Assembly (NCBI GenBank): GCA_033239125.1
Contig: BSWB01000002.1
Location: 153,126,409-153,190,408 of the forward strand
Length of the DNA stretch: 64,000 nt
Reading direction: 5' to 3'
Origin: Fagopyrum homotropicum
Lineage: Eukaryota; Streptophyta; Magnoliopsida; Caryophyllales; Polygonaceae
The notes below the pieces were generated by a model, which was not told where the DNA came from, did not search any database, and saw only the letters and a program-made list of their open reading frames with translations. A program made the translations under genes and the position numbers. Shown here one piece after another: positions 43,914 to 54,639 of the stretch (the first letter of the stretch is position 1; each line of letters begins with the position of its first letter).

Positions 43914-46500
43914 ATGACAGTCAACAAGGGTTTTGTTCTGTTTACTTTTCTCATAACATCAGGTGTCGTTATCTATATACTTGATAATATCAACTGATTA
44001 AGTAGTTTTGAAGTTAATTATTTCTTGTATTTGGTTCATATGATTGTATCCTCTAATTACATACATCAATGACACAAATTTTGCTTCTATGATCACGGAA
44101 TTTTGTCAATTAATTCTGTCTAAATATGTGAATGTATGATCAAGGGTTCTTGCTATGCACAAGCCTCTTAATAGAAGAGCCCACTGTGGACGGTGTAGTA
44201 GGTGTCCATCTCGGGGCAACCTATTCTAGTATTGGGGTGTACAAGCACCCAAGTCTAGAAGGAGTTAGCTACTGCAGGCCGCGGAAAAGGCACTGTGCTG
44301 CCTTATCATTGTCTGATATAATGGAACTTGTCGAGAATGAACACGGTAGCAAGACCATGCCGTCTTGTGTCTCGTTTACAGACTCAGGAATTCTAATTGG
44401 AGAACTAGCTAAAGCCCAAGAAGCCGTCCACCCTGAAAGAACAGTTTGTGGGATCAGTCGGTTGATTGGAAGGAGGTAAGTCCTCGATCAACTGGTTAAT
44501 TTTGTGAATAAATTTCCTTGAGTGCTGAGCCATTGGAAAATTCATAATCCAATTTACTTGTGTGTAGGTTTGATGATGCAGAGGTTCAAAGTTACATGAA
44601 AGGTTTGACATACAAGGTTGTGAACCAGGAGAATAGGCCTTTTGTAGAGGTGAAGTTGAAGAATGGGGATACTAAACTATTTAGCCCAGTAGAGATATTA
44701 TCTATGATCTTAGGAAGGCTCAAGGAAATGGCAGAGCAATACATGGGGAATCAAGTTGAATTCGCAATTATTTTAGTTCAGCAAGGTAATGCATATTTAT
44801 ATATATAAGTAAAGCTTAACAACATAGCTCCTTGAAGCCTTTAATTGGTGATATCTTTTAGGCATGTTCTTTTCCCACCTGATATGGAATATGGTTATGG
44901 ATATCACGATATCCATACAGTAATTGAGTATATGGGTATCAAATTGATATACCCAAATATCCGTACTTATAGGTATCACGTTCTTTTCCTCCCAAGTCTC
45001 CCATCCACAACTCCCTTCCAAATCTCCCTCTGCTGATATACTTCACCATCTTGCCAATATGAGATATCAGATATCAATCTCGTACCCATATCCCGACCTT
45101 ATTCATCTGTCATTCTTATTGTAGGCTACTATAACGATGAGGTACGGAAACAGATTGAAGAAGCAAGCAGTATGGCAGGGATTAAGAAGGCCTTTGCTCG
45201 CAAATCTACAGATGCTATCGGACTTGTTCATCACATGTTATGGAGTCGACCAAACTTGAAGGGGCTTGTTTTCGATCTTGGTGGTAGTGCATTTGGTGCA
45301 GCTGTCGTAGGCCATGATCATGGCGCGTATGTGGTCATTGCTGCTAAGGCAGATGCAAACTTGGGAGGTCAGACATTTGATACAAGGGTTTTGGATTACT
45401 TTATCCAGCTGATTAAGAGCAAGTACAATAAAGACATCAGCAAGGACTTGAGATCTATCATAAAGTTAAGAACTGAATGTGAAAAGGCAAAAATTAGATT
45501 GAGCAACAGCTACCACGTCATGATCAAGATCAATTTTACCCTTGCTGATAATGAAATCTTGCACTTTGAGGAGCCTTTAACTCGGAAGATGTTCGAGGAG
45601 CTGAACATGGACTTGTTCAACAGAACAATTGAGTTGGTTAAGGATGCCATGGAAGAAGGAGGAGTTGAGAAAACAGATCTGGACGAGATAATTCTTGTTG
45701 GAGGAAGCACTCATATTCCAATGATTCAACATCTGTTGAAGAGCTTCTTTGGAAGGAAGCCTATGAATGTCAGCGATTCGGATGAAGCCTTGACTATTAC
45801 TGCTACTAAAATAGCAGGCGTATTCACGCACAGAAGCTATGGTAATAACTAATAATTATGTGTATAAATGTAAAGACCATAATGTGCTAATTAAGGTATT
45901 TTGCTTGAATGCTGTAGCAACTCAGCTTGTAGAAAACTCGTTGAGCGTGGGAATTGAAACATTTGGAGGAGTGATGATGCCAATCGTCCAAGTTGACACG
46001 CGGCTTCCGGTAATGAAGTCGAGAACTTTCACAACCTATCATGATGGGCAAACTACGGTCGAGATCAAGGTCTTCGAAGGAGAAACACTATCCACCAAGC
46101 GTTGTCACCATCTTGCGAGTTTTCAACTATCAGGCATCCCACCGGCTCCAAGGTATATATATATACTGAGAGTTTGATGAAATAAATAGATAATTTGTTG
46201 CTGAGTATTTGATGATGCAGGGGAGTAGCCAAAATTGAGGTGACTGTGGAGGTGTATGCAGACTGGAATATCAGAGTGACAGCAGAGCACAAAGCAACCA
46301 AAAAGAAGAATTTTGTAACTATCCATCGTATAGAGAGGCATACTACCATGGAAAAGCTCAGTGAAGCTTATTCCGACATGAGTAAGTGTTATGCGGAGTA
46401 TATAACAATGAGGGATACAATCAGCGAGTTTCAACCCGATGCAGATCACATGACGGTTGCCGCGGTTGACAGAATTGATTGGTATAAGTACAGTATGTAA
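43914..46500 (+). CDS. Divergent BiP-like HSP70 with degenerate ATPase motifs, six exons, 599 aa
   Basis: Predicted exons 43,914-43,962, 44,175-44,475, 44,568-44,785, 45,125-45,841, 45,918-46,152 and 46,221-46,500. Every intron has GT/AG ends and the total is exactly 1800 nt with one terminal TAA. The order follows ER HSP70 (BiP): hydrophobic N-terminus (MTVNKGFVLFTFLITS), nucleotide-binding domain, EIILVGGSTHIPMIQHLL at about 375-391, GIETFGGVMMPI, FTTYHDGQTTVEIKVFEGE, SGIPPAPRGV. But key ATPase residues are changed: the phosphate-1 loop reads VHLGAT (27-32) where the family has IDLGTT, the KRLIGR lysine is Ser, the NEPTAAA block is replaced by FARKSTDAIGL, and FDLGGGTFD is FDLGGSAFG (239-247). 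There is a roughly 20-residue insertion near 40-65. The C-terminal lid is cut short and there is no HDEL-type ER signal. It is probably a non-ATPase paralogue; a recent pseudogene with a preserved frame is the alternative. Confidence 0.85.
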
Positions 46501-46720
46501 AGCTTTTCAAGAAATATTTCAGCAAAACAATGACAAGCAAACTCTGTCCGTAGTACGGTTAGCTTACAGATAATCGATGTCAATGAGGGATACAATCAAC
46601 GAATTTCAACTCGATGCAGATCACATGACGGTTGCCTTGGTTGACAGAATTGATTGGTATAAGTACAGTAGGTAAATCTTTTCAAGAAATATTTCAGCAA
46701 AACAATGGACTAACAAATTC
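46411..46720 (+). repeat. Tandem duplication of the 3' end of the HSP70-like gene
   Basis: 46,411-46,545 and 46,581-46,715 are near copies, both starting ATGAGGGATACAATCA and both containing GATGCAGATCACATGACGGT and TTCAAGAAATATTTCAGC. In the second copy the frame reads on to TAG/GTAA-type ends and is not joined to the gene, so it is a dead copy of the last exon end plus 3' flank. Confidence 0.88.
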
Positions 46721-46874
46721 TGTTCGGTTACACTTAAAATTTAACACTAACATTGATTCTTAGCAAAATAAATGAAACTCAGATCAAATCCATAGTTCCA
46801 TCCCTCCATTTGTTGAACACCTAAAGATGTTGGTATTGTATTATTGGGGAAGCTGCAAAAGCAAGACAATGAGA

Positions 46875-47440
46875 TCAAATCCATAGTTCGCCTCTCCTAT
46901 TACAAGTGGAACGACTCCTACAAGTGGAACGACTCCTACAAGCGTAAGCAGCCCCAAAGTGGCTACTTACGCCCATAATGCCCTCTTTGCCAATGCTACT
47001 TTGAACTGTAGCGCCATATATGAGGTCGACCAAGGCAGTTGAATTTGGGGCCGTTCCAACATAACCTGAAGATGTGCCCGCGTCGCCATATTTTACCTCA
47101 TACGGGCATTCACTCGGATTATTGCATGTACGGGAGGGACAAAGGGTACTCGTTTTTACGTAAGTGTCCGAGTAAGTTGCATCGAAACCTTCGGGAAGTT
47201 TCAACCAAGTAAAGAAGTTGTCAAACACTAACTTTACGTTTGTGTTCAACAGACCCGTACCAAGAGAAGTTTCCACGTAATAGACCAACTCATTGGCATG
47301 CCTTCCGATAGGCGGAATCACATCCACGAGTGGTTTCAGCCTCTCGAAGTAATTCCGGATACGAGGGTGATTTCTGTGTAAGATTGGTAATATAAGACCC
47401 TTTGGAGAGTGGGAGGAGTTTTGAGGTTAGTAGAATAACT
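46875..47440 (-). pseudogene. Aspartyl protease-like (pepsin family A1) N-terminal remnant
   Basis: Minus-strand frame with LHRNHPRIRNYFERLKPL, then IPPIGRHANELVYYVETSLG and KLVFDNFFTWLKLPEGFDAT, a Cys-rich stretch (TLCPSRTCNNPSECPYEVKY) and GTSSGYVGTAPN. This is the start of a plant secreted aspartyl protease (nodulin-41/xylanase-inhibitor-like). The catalytic DTGS is replaced by DNFF and the protein ends after about 150-190 residues in a short repeat (ACRSRSTCRSRST) made by an 18-bp tandem repeat. The second catalytic half is absent. No intact start or signal peptide was seen. Confidence 0.7.
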
Positions 47441-48239
47441 TATCGGAATTAATGTAGCTTATCGGAATTAATGTAGCTACCAGTAAGATCGCAAGATCAT
47501 TGTCATAGCCTTAAGCTAAGTTCAAATGAGAGTTTTTGGGACAAGAATAATCGTGGAAAGAATTGGGATTTCCATTGTAAATGAAGGTTTATAAAGGTAG
47601 GTTTAGCCAAGTAGACAAGGTTTAGGTGGGAGGATACATTAGCATGAGGGTGGCAGTTGGGAAAGATCATTAGCATGAACATATACATATGTATATTGTT
47701 TTGTAAATATTTTTTTATTTCATTTATTTTGTTCGGTCCATGTATACGTATACATCGGTTTCAAGCTTTCAATATATTACATGTGTATGGAATCATGTTA
47801 TTTTGATGTTAGTTGTTAATAATTACATATACATTTGTATAGTGTTTTATAATAGAATTTGTTTCATAATAGAATTTGTCCGCATATTCTCTTTTTCAGT
47901 TGAGATAGTCACATTTTAAAGATAATACTGTACAAAATATAAGAAATGGAAGTTATCGTAGAAGTGTTTATTAGAAAGCAGGTTCAATTTAAGAAATGGA
48001 AGGGTCTAATGTATTTACTATGTAAAAACCGAGTTATGTTTTGTGGAAATATTGTCGAAGATAATAAGTTATCACATTAAAAGTAAAAAAAAATGAATAT
48101 TTTCGAGAAGTATATAAGGTCTGTGGATTATCCTATTGTCAATTGGTTTTAAACGGAATCCTAACAAGTTTATGTGTTGGATTTAGATATAACGTGTATG
48201 TGTGTTCGTATGCACTTCTATTCATAAACGAAAACTTGT
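47441..48239. other. No gene seen
   Basis: AT-rich sequence with a 21-bp tandem repeat near 47,440-47,480 (TATCGGAATTAATGTAGCT), but no frame or known element. Confidence 0.5.
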
Positions 48240-48660
48240 GAATAGGGTGCAACATTGGGACCGGACCGGAAAATCGGATCGGACCGGACCGGAAATTACG
48301 GTCCGTTCCTGGACCGTAATTGGAAAATTTCGGTCCGGTCCAAGATATTACGGTTCGGTCCGGTCCTGGACCGTAATGCTCCGGTCCGGTCCGGTTCAGA
48401 CCGAAAATTTTTATACTTTTAATATTTTTTAACTAGAACAACATCCGGTCCGGTCCAAACTCGGACCGGACAGGATTTAATCCATACAAATAAATATATT
48501 TAAAATAAATAAAAATTAAACGGTCCGGACCGGCCCATATTGGACCGGACCGTGGTGGACCGGACCGTCCAGTCCATGGACCGTTTCATAATAAACCTGA
48601 AACAGTCCGGTCCAGTCCGTGACTTTATGGTTCGGGTCGGACCGTTAGCTAGATATCCAA
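48240..48660. repeat. GGTCCGGTCC-rich non-autonomous (hAT-type) element
   Basis: Over twenty GGACCGG/CCGGTCC motifs in both orientations within about 420 bp, giving strong self-complementarity (for example GGATCGGACCGGACCGG against CCGGTCCGGTCC). This is typical of subterminal repeats of plant hAT miniature elements; the left end TAGGGTGCAAC fits a hAT end. No coding region. The right end and target duplication were not resolved. Confidence 0.6.
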
Positions 48661-49204
48661 TTCATTATTCATTTTTCTCGACAAAACTTCGCTTGGTTGG
48701 ACCTCGCCTTTTTCTCGGTTTTGGCTGTGAAATCCAAAGACAGACATTGAGGACATGAACCCCATTCGGAATTGTACTTCACGTGGAAGGGTGAAGCTGA
48801 AACAGAGGTTTGCTCCGGAGGAAAAGATATGCATGTACCGTCTGAGCCTACAAATAAGTATTTGGGCATAAATTTCTCCTACCATCTATATATAAGTGAA
48901 GAAATTGGCGGATAAAAATTGACTGGATTAGACTTGAATATGAACCGCGCTGAATTCAAAACAAATTTAAAATATTGTCTAAACCCATATTTGGGACTAG
49001 ATTTTAATTAATGAAGTAGTTTTTAGATTTTAGGTACGCAGGTTGGATATTAAAATTTGGTATAATTAATTTATATATTAGATTTCTGATAATGTTTTGA
49101 ATATTGTGTTTTAGGTATTGAATTTCAAATATATAATTTGGGACTAGAGTTTTTCATTGCGTCTTAACTCTTAACCTATCTTTTACCGCTAATTTATTAA
49201 AAAA
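48661..49204. other. Unassigned; possible gene remnant at 48,669-48,885 (minus)
   Basis: A minus-strand frame (PKYLFVGSDGTCISFPPEQT, then FHVKYNSEWGSCPQCLSLDF) has protein-like composition but I do not recognise it and it is short. The rest is AT-rich. Confidence 0.25.
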
Positions 49205-49321
49205 ATAATTTGGTCTACTAGGCTCTTTTTGGTTTTTGTTAAAGAAACTATACCCCATTCATTTAATGGTAGGTAAAACTAATTAACCCTTCTATTTAAA
49301 AAAAATGTTTGTTATGTGTTA

Positions 49322-49630
49322 TCTTATATCTATTAAAACAGAAGCATCTATTGTCACGTGTCAACGCTAGATTTCTCGAAGCCTAAAAAATTATTTTTAA
49401 AAGTGATTTCTAAATGTTAATATAAATTGAAAATTGATTTCTAAATTTTTTAAAAAATATTTAAATAAATATTTTAATAAAAATAGTTTTTAACTTTTAC
49501 AAATTTTTTTAGCAACAAGCATATCTTAACAAATCAATTTAAAAATATAATTAATTAGAAGAGATAAATACTTAAAAGAGAATTAAAATTATAATATTGA
49601 TTATAATTTTATTTTTTGGATTTCTATTTT

Positions 49631-49678
<48 letters not shown>

Positions 49679-49737
49679 TTCTAAATATTAAATATTTATT
49701 AAAACGGAACCCGCACACAGTGCGGGTAATACACTAG
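49322..49737 (+). mobile_element. Non-autonomous Helitron, 416 bp
   Basis: Starts TCTTATATCTATTAAAACAG and ends with the hairpin CCCGCACACAGTGCGGG followed by TAATACACTAG, that is, a CTAG terminus after a GC-rich hairpin. It sits between A (49,321) and T (49,738), the Helitron target, with no target duplication. The surrounding sequence (GTTATGTGTTA and TTTGTTATTTATGTG) is contiguous in the related element at 53.6 kb. It contains a (TA)n run at about 49,637-49,674. No RepHel. Confidence 0.9.
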
Positions 49738-49854
49738 TTTGTTATTTATGTGTAAGTTTAAATTTTTAAAAACTGAATTTGTTTTTTTATTTTATTTTAT
49801 TAATTTTTTTTTCTTTTTTATTTTCTTTATTTGTTTTATTTTCTAGAATGAAGA

Positions 49855-50390
49855 ATTTTTCACATACCGGAATTTCCAATTCCAATACCGGAATTTCAAA
49901 TACCGGAATTTCACATACCGGAATTTTCACATACCGGAATTTTCACATACCGGAAATTTCACATACCGGAATTTCCAATACCGGAATTTCACATACCGGA
50001 ATTTCACATACCGGAGCTTCACATACTGGAATTTCACATACCAGAATTTCACATACCGGAATTTTTCACATACCGGAATTTTCAATACCGGAATTTCATA
50101 TACCGGAATTTCACATACCGGAGCTTCACATACCGGAAGTTATCGTATCATATTGGAAGTTATCATACCGGAATTTATTTTTTATTTTCTTTTATTTTTG
50201 TCTTTTTTATTTTCTTTATTTATTTTTTTTTTGGAATGCATGCCGGAGTTTCACATACCGGAGCTTCACATACCGGAAGTTCACATACCGGAAGTTATCA
50301 TACCGGAAGTTATACCAAACATATGTCATAATTTAGAATTAAGAATTACATACCGGAGAATTACATACCGGAAGTTATAAAAATGGTATG
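49855..50390. repeat. Tandem array of ACATACCGGAATTTC units
   Basis: About 25-30 imperfect copies of a roughly 15-bp unit with the core ATACCGGAA. Translating it yields a false protein of SHTGI/HIPEF repeats. Part of the subterminal region of element 1. Confidence 0.92.
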
Positions 50391-50544
50391 AGCAAAAACG
50401 CAACATTCAGGTATCAACCTTGAAGCAACAAAAATGTCTCTAAAAATGGTATAACCTTCTTATTTGCCCAGAGACGATCAAGACCACTATCAACATCACC
50501 CTGAGCGAGCAAATGTTGTAAATTAACCAATGTAACATCATTGA

Positions 50545-51530
50545 CATCCGGTATGAACTTCCGGTATAAAAAAATTTCGGTATGAACTTTCGGTATGAAA
50601 ATTTCGTTATGAACATCCGGTATGAACTTTCGGTATGAACAGCATGAACTTCCGGTATAAAAAATTTCGGTATGAACTTCCGGTATGAAAAACTTCGTTA
50701 TGAACTTCCGGTATGAACTTTCGGTATGAACTTCCAGTATGAACGATATGAACTTCCGGTATGAACTTTCGGTATGAACTTTCGGTATAAAAAATTTCGG
50801 TATGAACTTCCGGTATGAAAAACTTCGTTATGAACTTCCGGTATGAACTTCCGGTATGAACGGTATGAACTTCCGATATGAACTTTTGGTATGAACTTTT
50901 GGTATGAACTTCCTATATGAACTTCCGATATAAAAAATTTCGGTATGAACTTCCGGTATGAACTTCTGGTATATAAAATTTCAGTATGAACTTCCGGTAT
51001 GAAAAATTTCGTTATGAACTTCTGGTATGAACTTCCAATATAAAAAATTTCGCTATGAACTTTCGGTATGAACTTCCAGTATGAACTTCCGGCATGAACT
51101 TTCTGTATGAACTTCCGGTATAAAAAATTTCGGTATGAACTTCCGGTATAACAATTTTCGTTATGAACTTCCGGTATGAACTTTCGGTATGAAAATTTTC
51201 GTTATGAACTTCCGGTATGAACTTTCGGTATGAACTTTCGGTATGAACTTCCGGTATGAACTTTCGGTATAAAAAATTTCGGTATGAACTTCCGGTATGA
51301 ACATCCGGTATGAACTTCCGGTATAAAAAATTTCGGTATGAACTTCCGGTATGAAAATTTTCGTTATGAACTTCCGGTATGTAAAATGTCTTGTATGTAA
51401 ATGTCTGGTATGTACATGTCCGGTATATAAAATGTCCGGTATGTAATTGTCCGGTATGTAAAATGTCTGGTATGTAAATGTTCTGTATGCTAATGTCCGG
51501 TATGTAAATGTCCGTTATGAAAACAAAAAA
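50545..51530. repeat. Tandem array of TTCCGGTATGAAC units, opposite orientation
   Basis: About 60 imperfect copies of a 12-16-bp unit whose core TTCCGGTAT is the reverse complement of the core in the array at 49,855-50,390, so the two arrays form a long potential stem of about 500 bp or more. Confidence 0.92.
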
Positions 51531-51689
51531 TAAAAAGGGAAATAAAATAAAATAACAAATTCAGTAATTAAAATCAAAATTTACATAACAAACATCAAAT
51601 ATCCGGTAGGTAAAAGTAATTCACCTCTATATTTTAATAAATAAATAAAAAAAAAGAAGAAATGGTCAATTAGGTAACTAAGCCTTTTT

Positions 51690-53445
51690 AAAAGTTATAT
51701 TTAGTATAAGCTTTTATATTTGGGTCAATTAGGTAAGTAGGCTTTTTTAAGAATATGTAATAGTAAGTAGGCTTTTTTTATTTTTGATTAAGTAAATGTA
51801 CCCCTAAATCCTTTTTTACCGTTAAACCCTACTTCCCACAGCAACCGTTCTCTTCTCCTCTGCCTTCCCTTTGCTTACTTTCTCTCTCAGTAATGACGAT
51901 GGAATGGCGCCGTTCTCGACCAGTAATTTGTGGGCGATGGAATGGCTGACGATTAAGATAGATTGGTATGTGCTTTGCGAATGGCCGCCTATTCTCTACA
52001 TACCATCCGCTTGGTACGAACACAATTTACCCTCTCTTTTTGATCCTCGCTGTCGCTGCGATTACTTGGTGAGTTATACTAATCGATGTTTTGTTTCTTT
52101 GTTTCTTTATGTTTCTAAATCTTTGGATTTACTTCATTGAAGGAGAGTCGAGATCGCGTCTTAAAGGAATCGCCACCAGATCGGAGCCGTCATGGAAGAA
52201 GATTCGGCGTTTTGCCGCCATCCTCGTCGTTAACACCTCCGGTTCCCTTCGTTTTGGCTTCTTCTTCGATCAACGTCTACACAAATTCTACTTGCGTCCT
52301 CCTGTTTAAATTCCTTGAGTATATCTTCAGAGGACCTTTACATCCATGGAAGAAGTTCAATTTCTCTTGATTTTTTTTTGGGTAGATTTTGTGTCTATTG
52401 TTCAATTAGTTCATGATACGAGGCTGTGTTATATGAAAATTGTGTTGCATGTGAATTTTGAAGAGTTTGGCATTAGCAAAACATTGGTGACATGCAAGAT
52501 ATACTAGAATACAGTGAGTTTGATCATCAAACTTCTGGTTTTTGTTTTTTTTTTGGGGGGGGGGGGGTGTTCTGGTTTCTTGTGTTGTGTAGGCATGTAC
52601 GAATGTGTACATCTCATTGCTTGTTTTGGTTGTTTTTGAAAATCTCGATTTGCTGGTGCTTTCTCATGATAATCTGCTAATTTGTGGTATGAAATTCATA
52701 CCAGAAAATTCATAACGAATTTCTGGTATGAAATTCATACCAAAAAACTCATACCAGAATTTTCTGGTATGTAAAATTATTACCAGAAAATTTTGTTATA
52801 AGTTTTTTGGTATGAAAAATTTATGGTATGATAGATTATTCTGGTAGAAAATCATAAAATTTTGGAATGAATTTGACCAAAATTCTGGTAGAAAATTGTG
52901 ATATGTACTTCTGATATGAAAGAAATTTGGTATGAAAATAATTTTGGTATGACAAAATTCTGGTATGAAAAAATTTGACCAAAATTTTGGTATGAAAAAA
53001 AATCTGGTATGACAATTTCTAGTATGACAATTTCTGGTATGACAAGTTCTGGTATGAGAAGTTCTGGTATGATAAAATTCTGGTATGAAAATAATTTCTG
53101 GTATGAGAAATTCTGGTATAAAATTTCTGGTATGAAAATTTCTAGTATGAAAATTCTGGTATGAGAAATTCCGGTATGAGAAATTCATTCCAGAAAATAA
53201 AAAAGAAATAAAAAATAAATAAAAAAAGGCAAGAAAAAAAATAAAAGAAAACAAATTCAGTAATTAAAATTTAAAACTTATATTTATATAACAAATAACA
53301 AACATCATTTATTATTTCTTTCTAAATAGAAGGGTTAATAATTTTTACCTACTATTAAATGAAAGTGGTAAAAAATTTGGGGTACACTTTCTTAAACAAA
53401 AACTCAAAAAAGCCTAGTATGTCAAATTCTCCCTTTATATTTTTA
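51690..53445. mobile_element. Mutator-like element 2 of the same family
   Basis: The left end (GGGTCAATTAGGTAAGTAGG and ATTAAGTAAATGTACCCC) matches the right end read inward (GAGAATTTGACATACTAGGC and AAGAAAGTGTACCCC). An array of TTCTGGTATGAAAA units (52,685-53,195) fills the right arm. The middle (about 51,830-52,370) is GC-richer and open in several short frames (LWAMEWLTIKIDWYVL), with a splice-donor-like GGTGAGTTAT at about 52,069. It looks like captured exon/intron DNA of an unknown gene. Confidence 0.62.
52685..53195. repeat. Tandem array of TTCTGGTATGAAA units
   Basis: About 30 imperfect copies. The unit is a diverged form of the TTCCGGTATGAAC unit at 50.5-51.5 kb (CCGG to CTGG). Its false translation gives RNFSY/HTRN repeats. 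Confidence 0.9.
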
Positions 53446-54084
53446 CATTTAGAAAGTGTACTCCTCCTTTGTTTTTTGAAAGAATTTGGCCTACTAGGCT
53501 CTTTTTGTTTTTGTTAAAAAAACTATACCCTATATTTTTTTACCACTTTTATTTAATAGTAGGTAAAACTAATTAACCCTTCTATTTAAAAAAACTGAAT
53601 TTGTTATTTGTTATTTGTTATTTGTTATTTGTTATTTAAGTGTAAGTTTTAATTTTTAAAAACTGAATTTGTTTTTTTATTTTCTTTTATTAATTTTTTT
53701 TTGTCTTTTTTTTATTTTTTATTTAATTTCCGGAATTAAGAATTTTTCACATACCGGAATTTTCACATACCGGCATTTCATATTAAAAAAATTTATTTAT
53801 ATCGTAAATAAGATATACTTTATAATTGACCATCATAAGAATCCAAAACATACATATCATAAAAATAGAAATTGAACATGTTAAACTAGAAAATAAATGG
53901 TGGAAGCTGATTTTAAACATGAGACTAATATACTATATTCAACTTGAAACAATTTGCAAAACCTAATTCAAGATTCCAATTATCTGCTTCCTTCTTCCGT
54001 CCAATCTGATCCATACTCAAATCATCCAAGTTGTCAATGTTATCTTGTGATTGTGGACAAAGGATTTCTAAGGATTCGGTTCAA

Positions 54085-54334
54085 GAAGCTTACTAGACGA
54101 GTCATAATGGAACTTCCATATCCGGCATCAAAGCTGCTTACCTGCCAAATATTGTGTTATCTGCAGCTATTGTCAAATCACAAACCATGTGTAATACATA
54201 ACCTCCTCCGACTGCATATCCGGCAACCTTGAGCTAGGATAATTAAGAGAATATGCCATGATCTTCAAAGATTACAACCAAAGAATGAAGAAAAATAATA
54301 TGCATTTTACCATTGCTATGACTGGTTTTGGAAG
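54085..54334 (-). pseudogene. MENB: Captured fragment of naphthoate synthase (MenB), with intron
   Basis: Two exons read in frame on the minus strand: 54,334-54,311 (LPKPVIAM), a GT-AG intron (54,310-54,228), then 54,227-54,142 (VAGYAVGGGYVLHMVCDLTI followed by AADNTIFG). After a remnant of the next intron comes SFDAGYGSSIMTRLV (about 54,135-54,090), shifted in frame. GGG(H/Y)VLHMVCDLTIAADN is the crotonase-fold active-site region of 1,4-dihydroxy-2-naphthoyl-CoA synthase of phylloquinone synthesis. Kept introns mean capture from genomic DNA, not from mRNA. Confidence 0.88.
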
Positions 54335-54377
54335 AGTTGTTGCCTAAAGGTGTTCAACAAGAAGTGAAAAATTATTT

Positions 54378-54510
54378 CTACTTGTGTTACAGTGCAAGGT
54401 ATCATACCAGAAAGCTTGTTAGAAGACAAAATCAAGGCCTCCAGCCAGGTCAAATTCCCCAGGCTCCGAGGTATAGTACCACAAATCGAACAATCCTTGG
54501 CTCTCAAACT
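54378..54510 (-). pseudogene. Captured fragment of an LRR (receptor-like) gene
   Basis: The minus-strand frame reads CGTIPRSLGNLTWLEALILS then SNKLSGMIP, a clear extracellular plant LRR unit of 24 residues (GxIPxxLGNLxxLExLxLSSNKLSGxIP). It stops soon after and joins the MenB piece within about 45 bp. An adjoining frame (GMKNTLSRMNPTDMDPIEAT, 54,600-54,520) is of unknown origin. Confidence 0.82.
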
Positions 54511-54639
54511 CAACGCGGATCTTAGTTGCAGCAATGCCCGTCGTACAAGTGGCTTCAATTGGATCCATATCAGTTGGATTCATCCGAGACAAGGTGTTCT
54601 TCATACCAATTATATAATTCATTACTTGTTGCCTTGACA

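Larger units (their letters stand above)
49205..51690. mobile_element. Mutator-like element 1 with TACCGGAATT arrays, right end lost
   Basis: The left end TTTGGTCTACTAGGCTC leads into CTTTTTGGTTTTTGTTAAAG, the terminal inverted repeat shared with elements 2 and 3. A Helitron (49,322-49,737) is inserted in this terminal region. Inside are two long arrays of roughly 15-bp units in opposite orientations (49,855-50,390 and 50,545-51,530). The right terminal repeat is cut off where element 2 begins (about 51,690). No transposase. Confidence 0.6.

Noticed and set aside
48669..48885. Possible conserved protein on the minus strand
   Set aside because: Two overlapping short frames with no recognised domain; kept only as a low-confidence remnant.
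49779..50336. 185-aa open frame of SHTGI/HIPEF repeats
   Set aside because: It is the translation of the ACATACCGGAATTTC array; any frame of a 15-bp repeat without stops gives a periodic pseudo-protein.
50545..51530. Could the regular short repeats be a CRISPR array?
   Set aside because: Units are 12-16 bp and abut each other with no unique spacers, in plant DNA.
52535..52567. Long T run followed by about 12 G as a G-quadruplex or regulatory site
   Set aside because: A single G homopolymer in AT-rich DNA with no gene nearby; may be a simple repeat or assembly artefact.
52796..53254. 152-aa minus-strand frame of HTRN repeats
   Set aside because: Again a translation of a short tandem array, not a gene.
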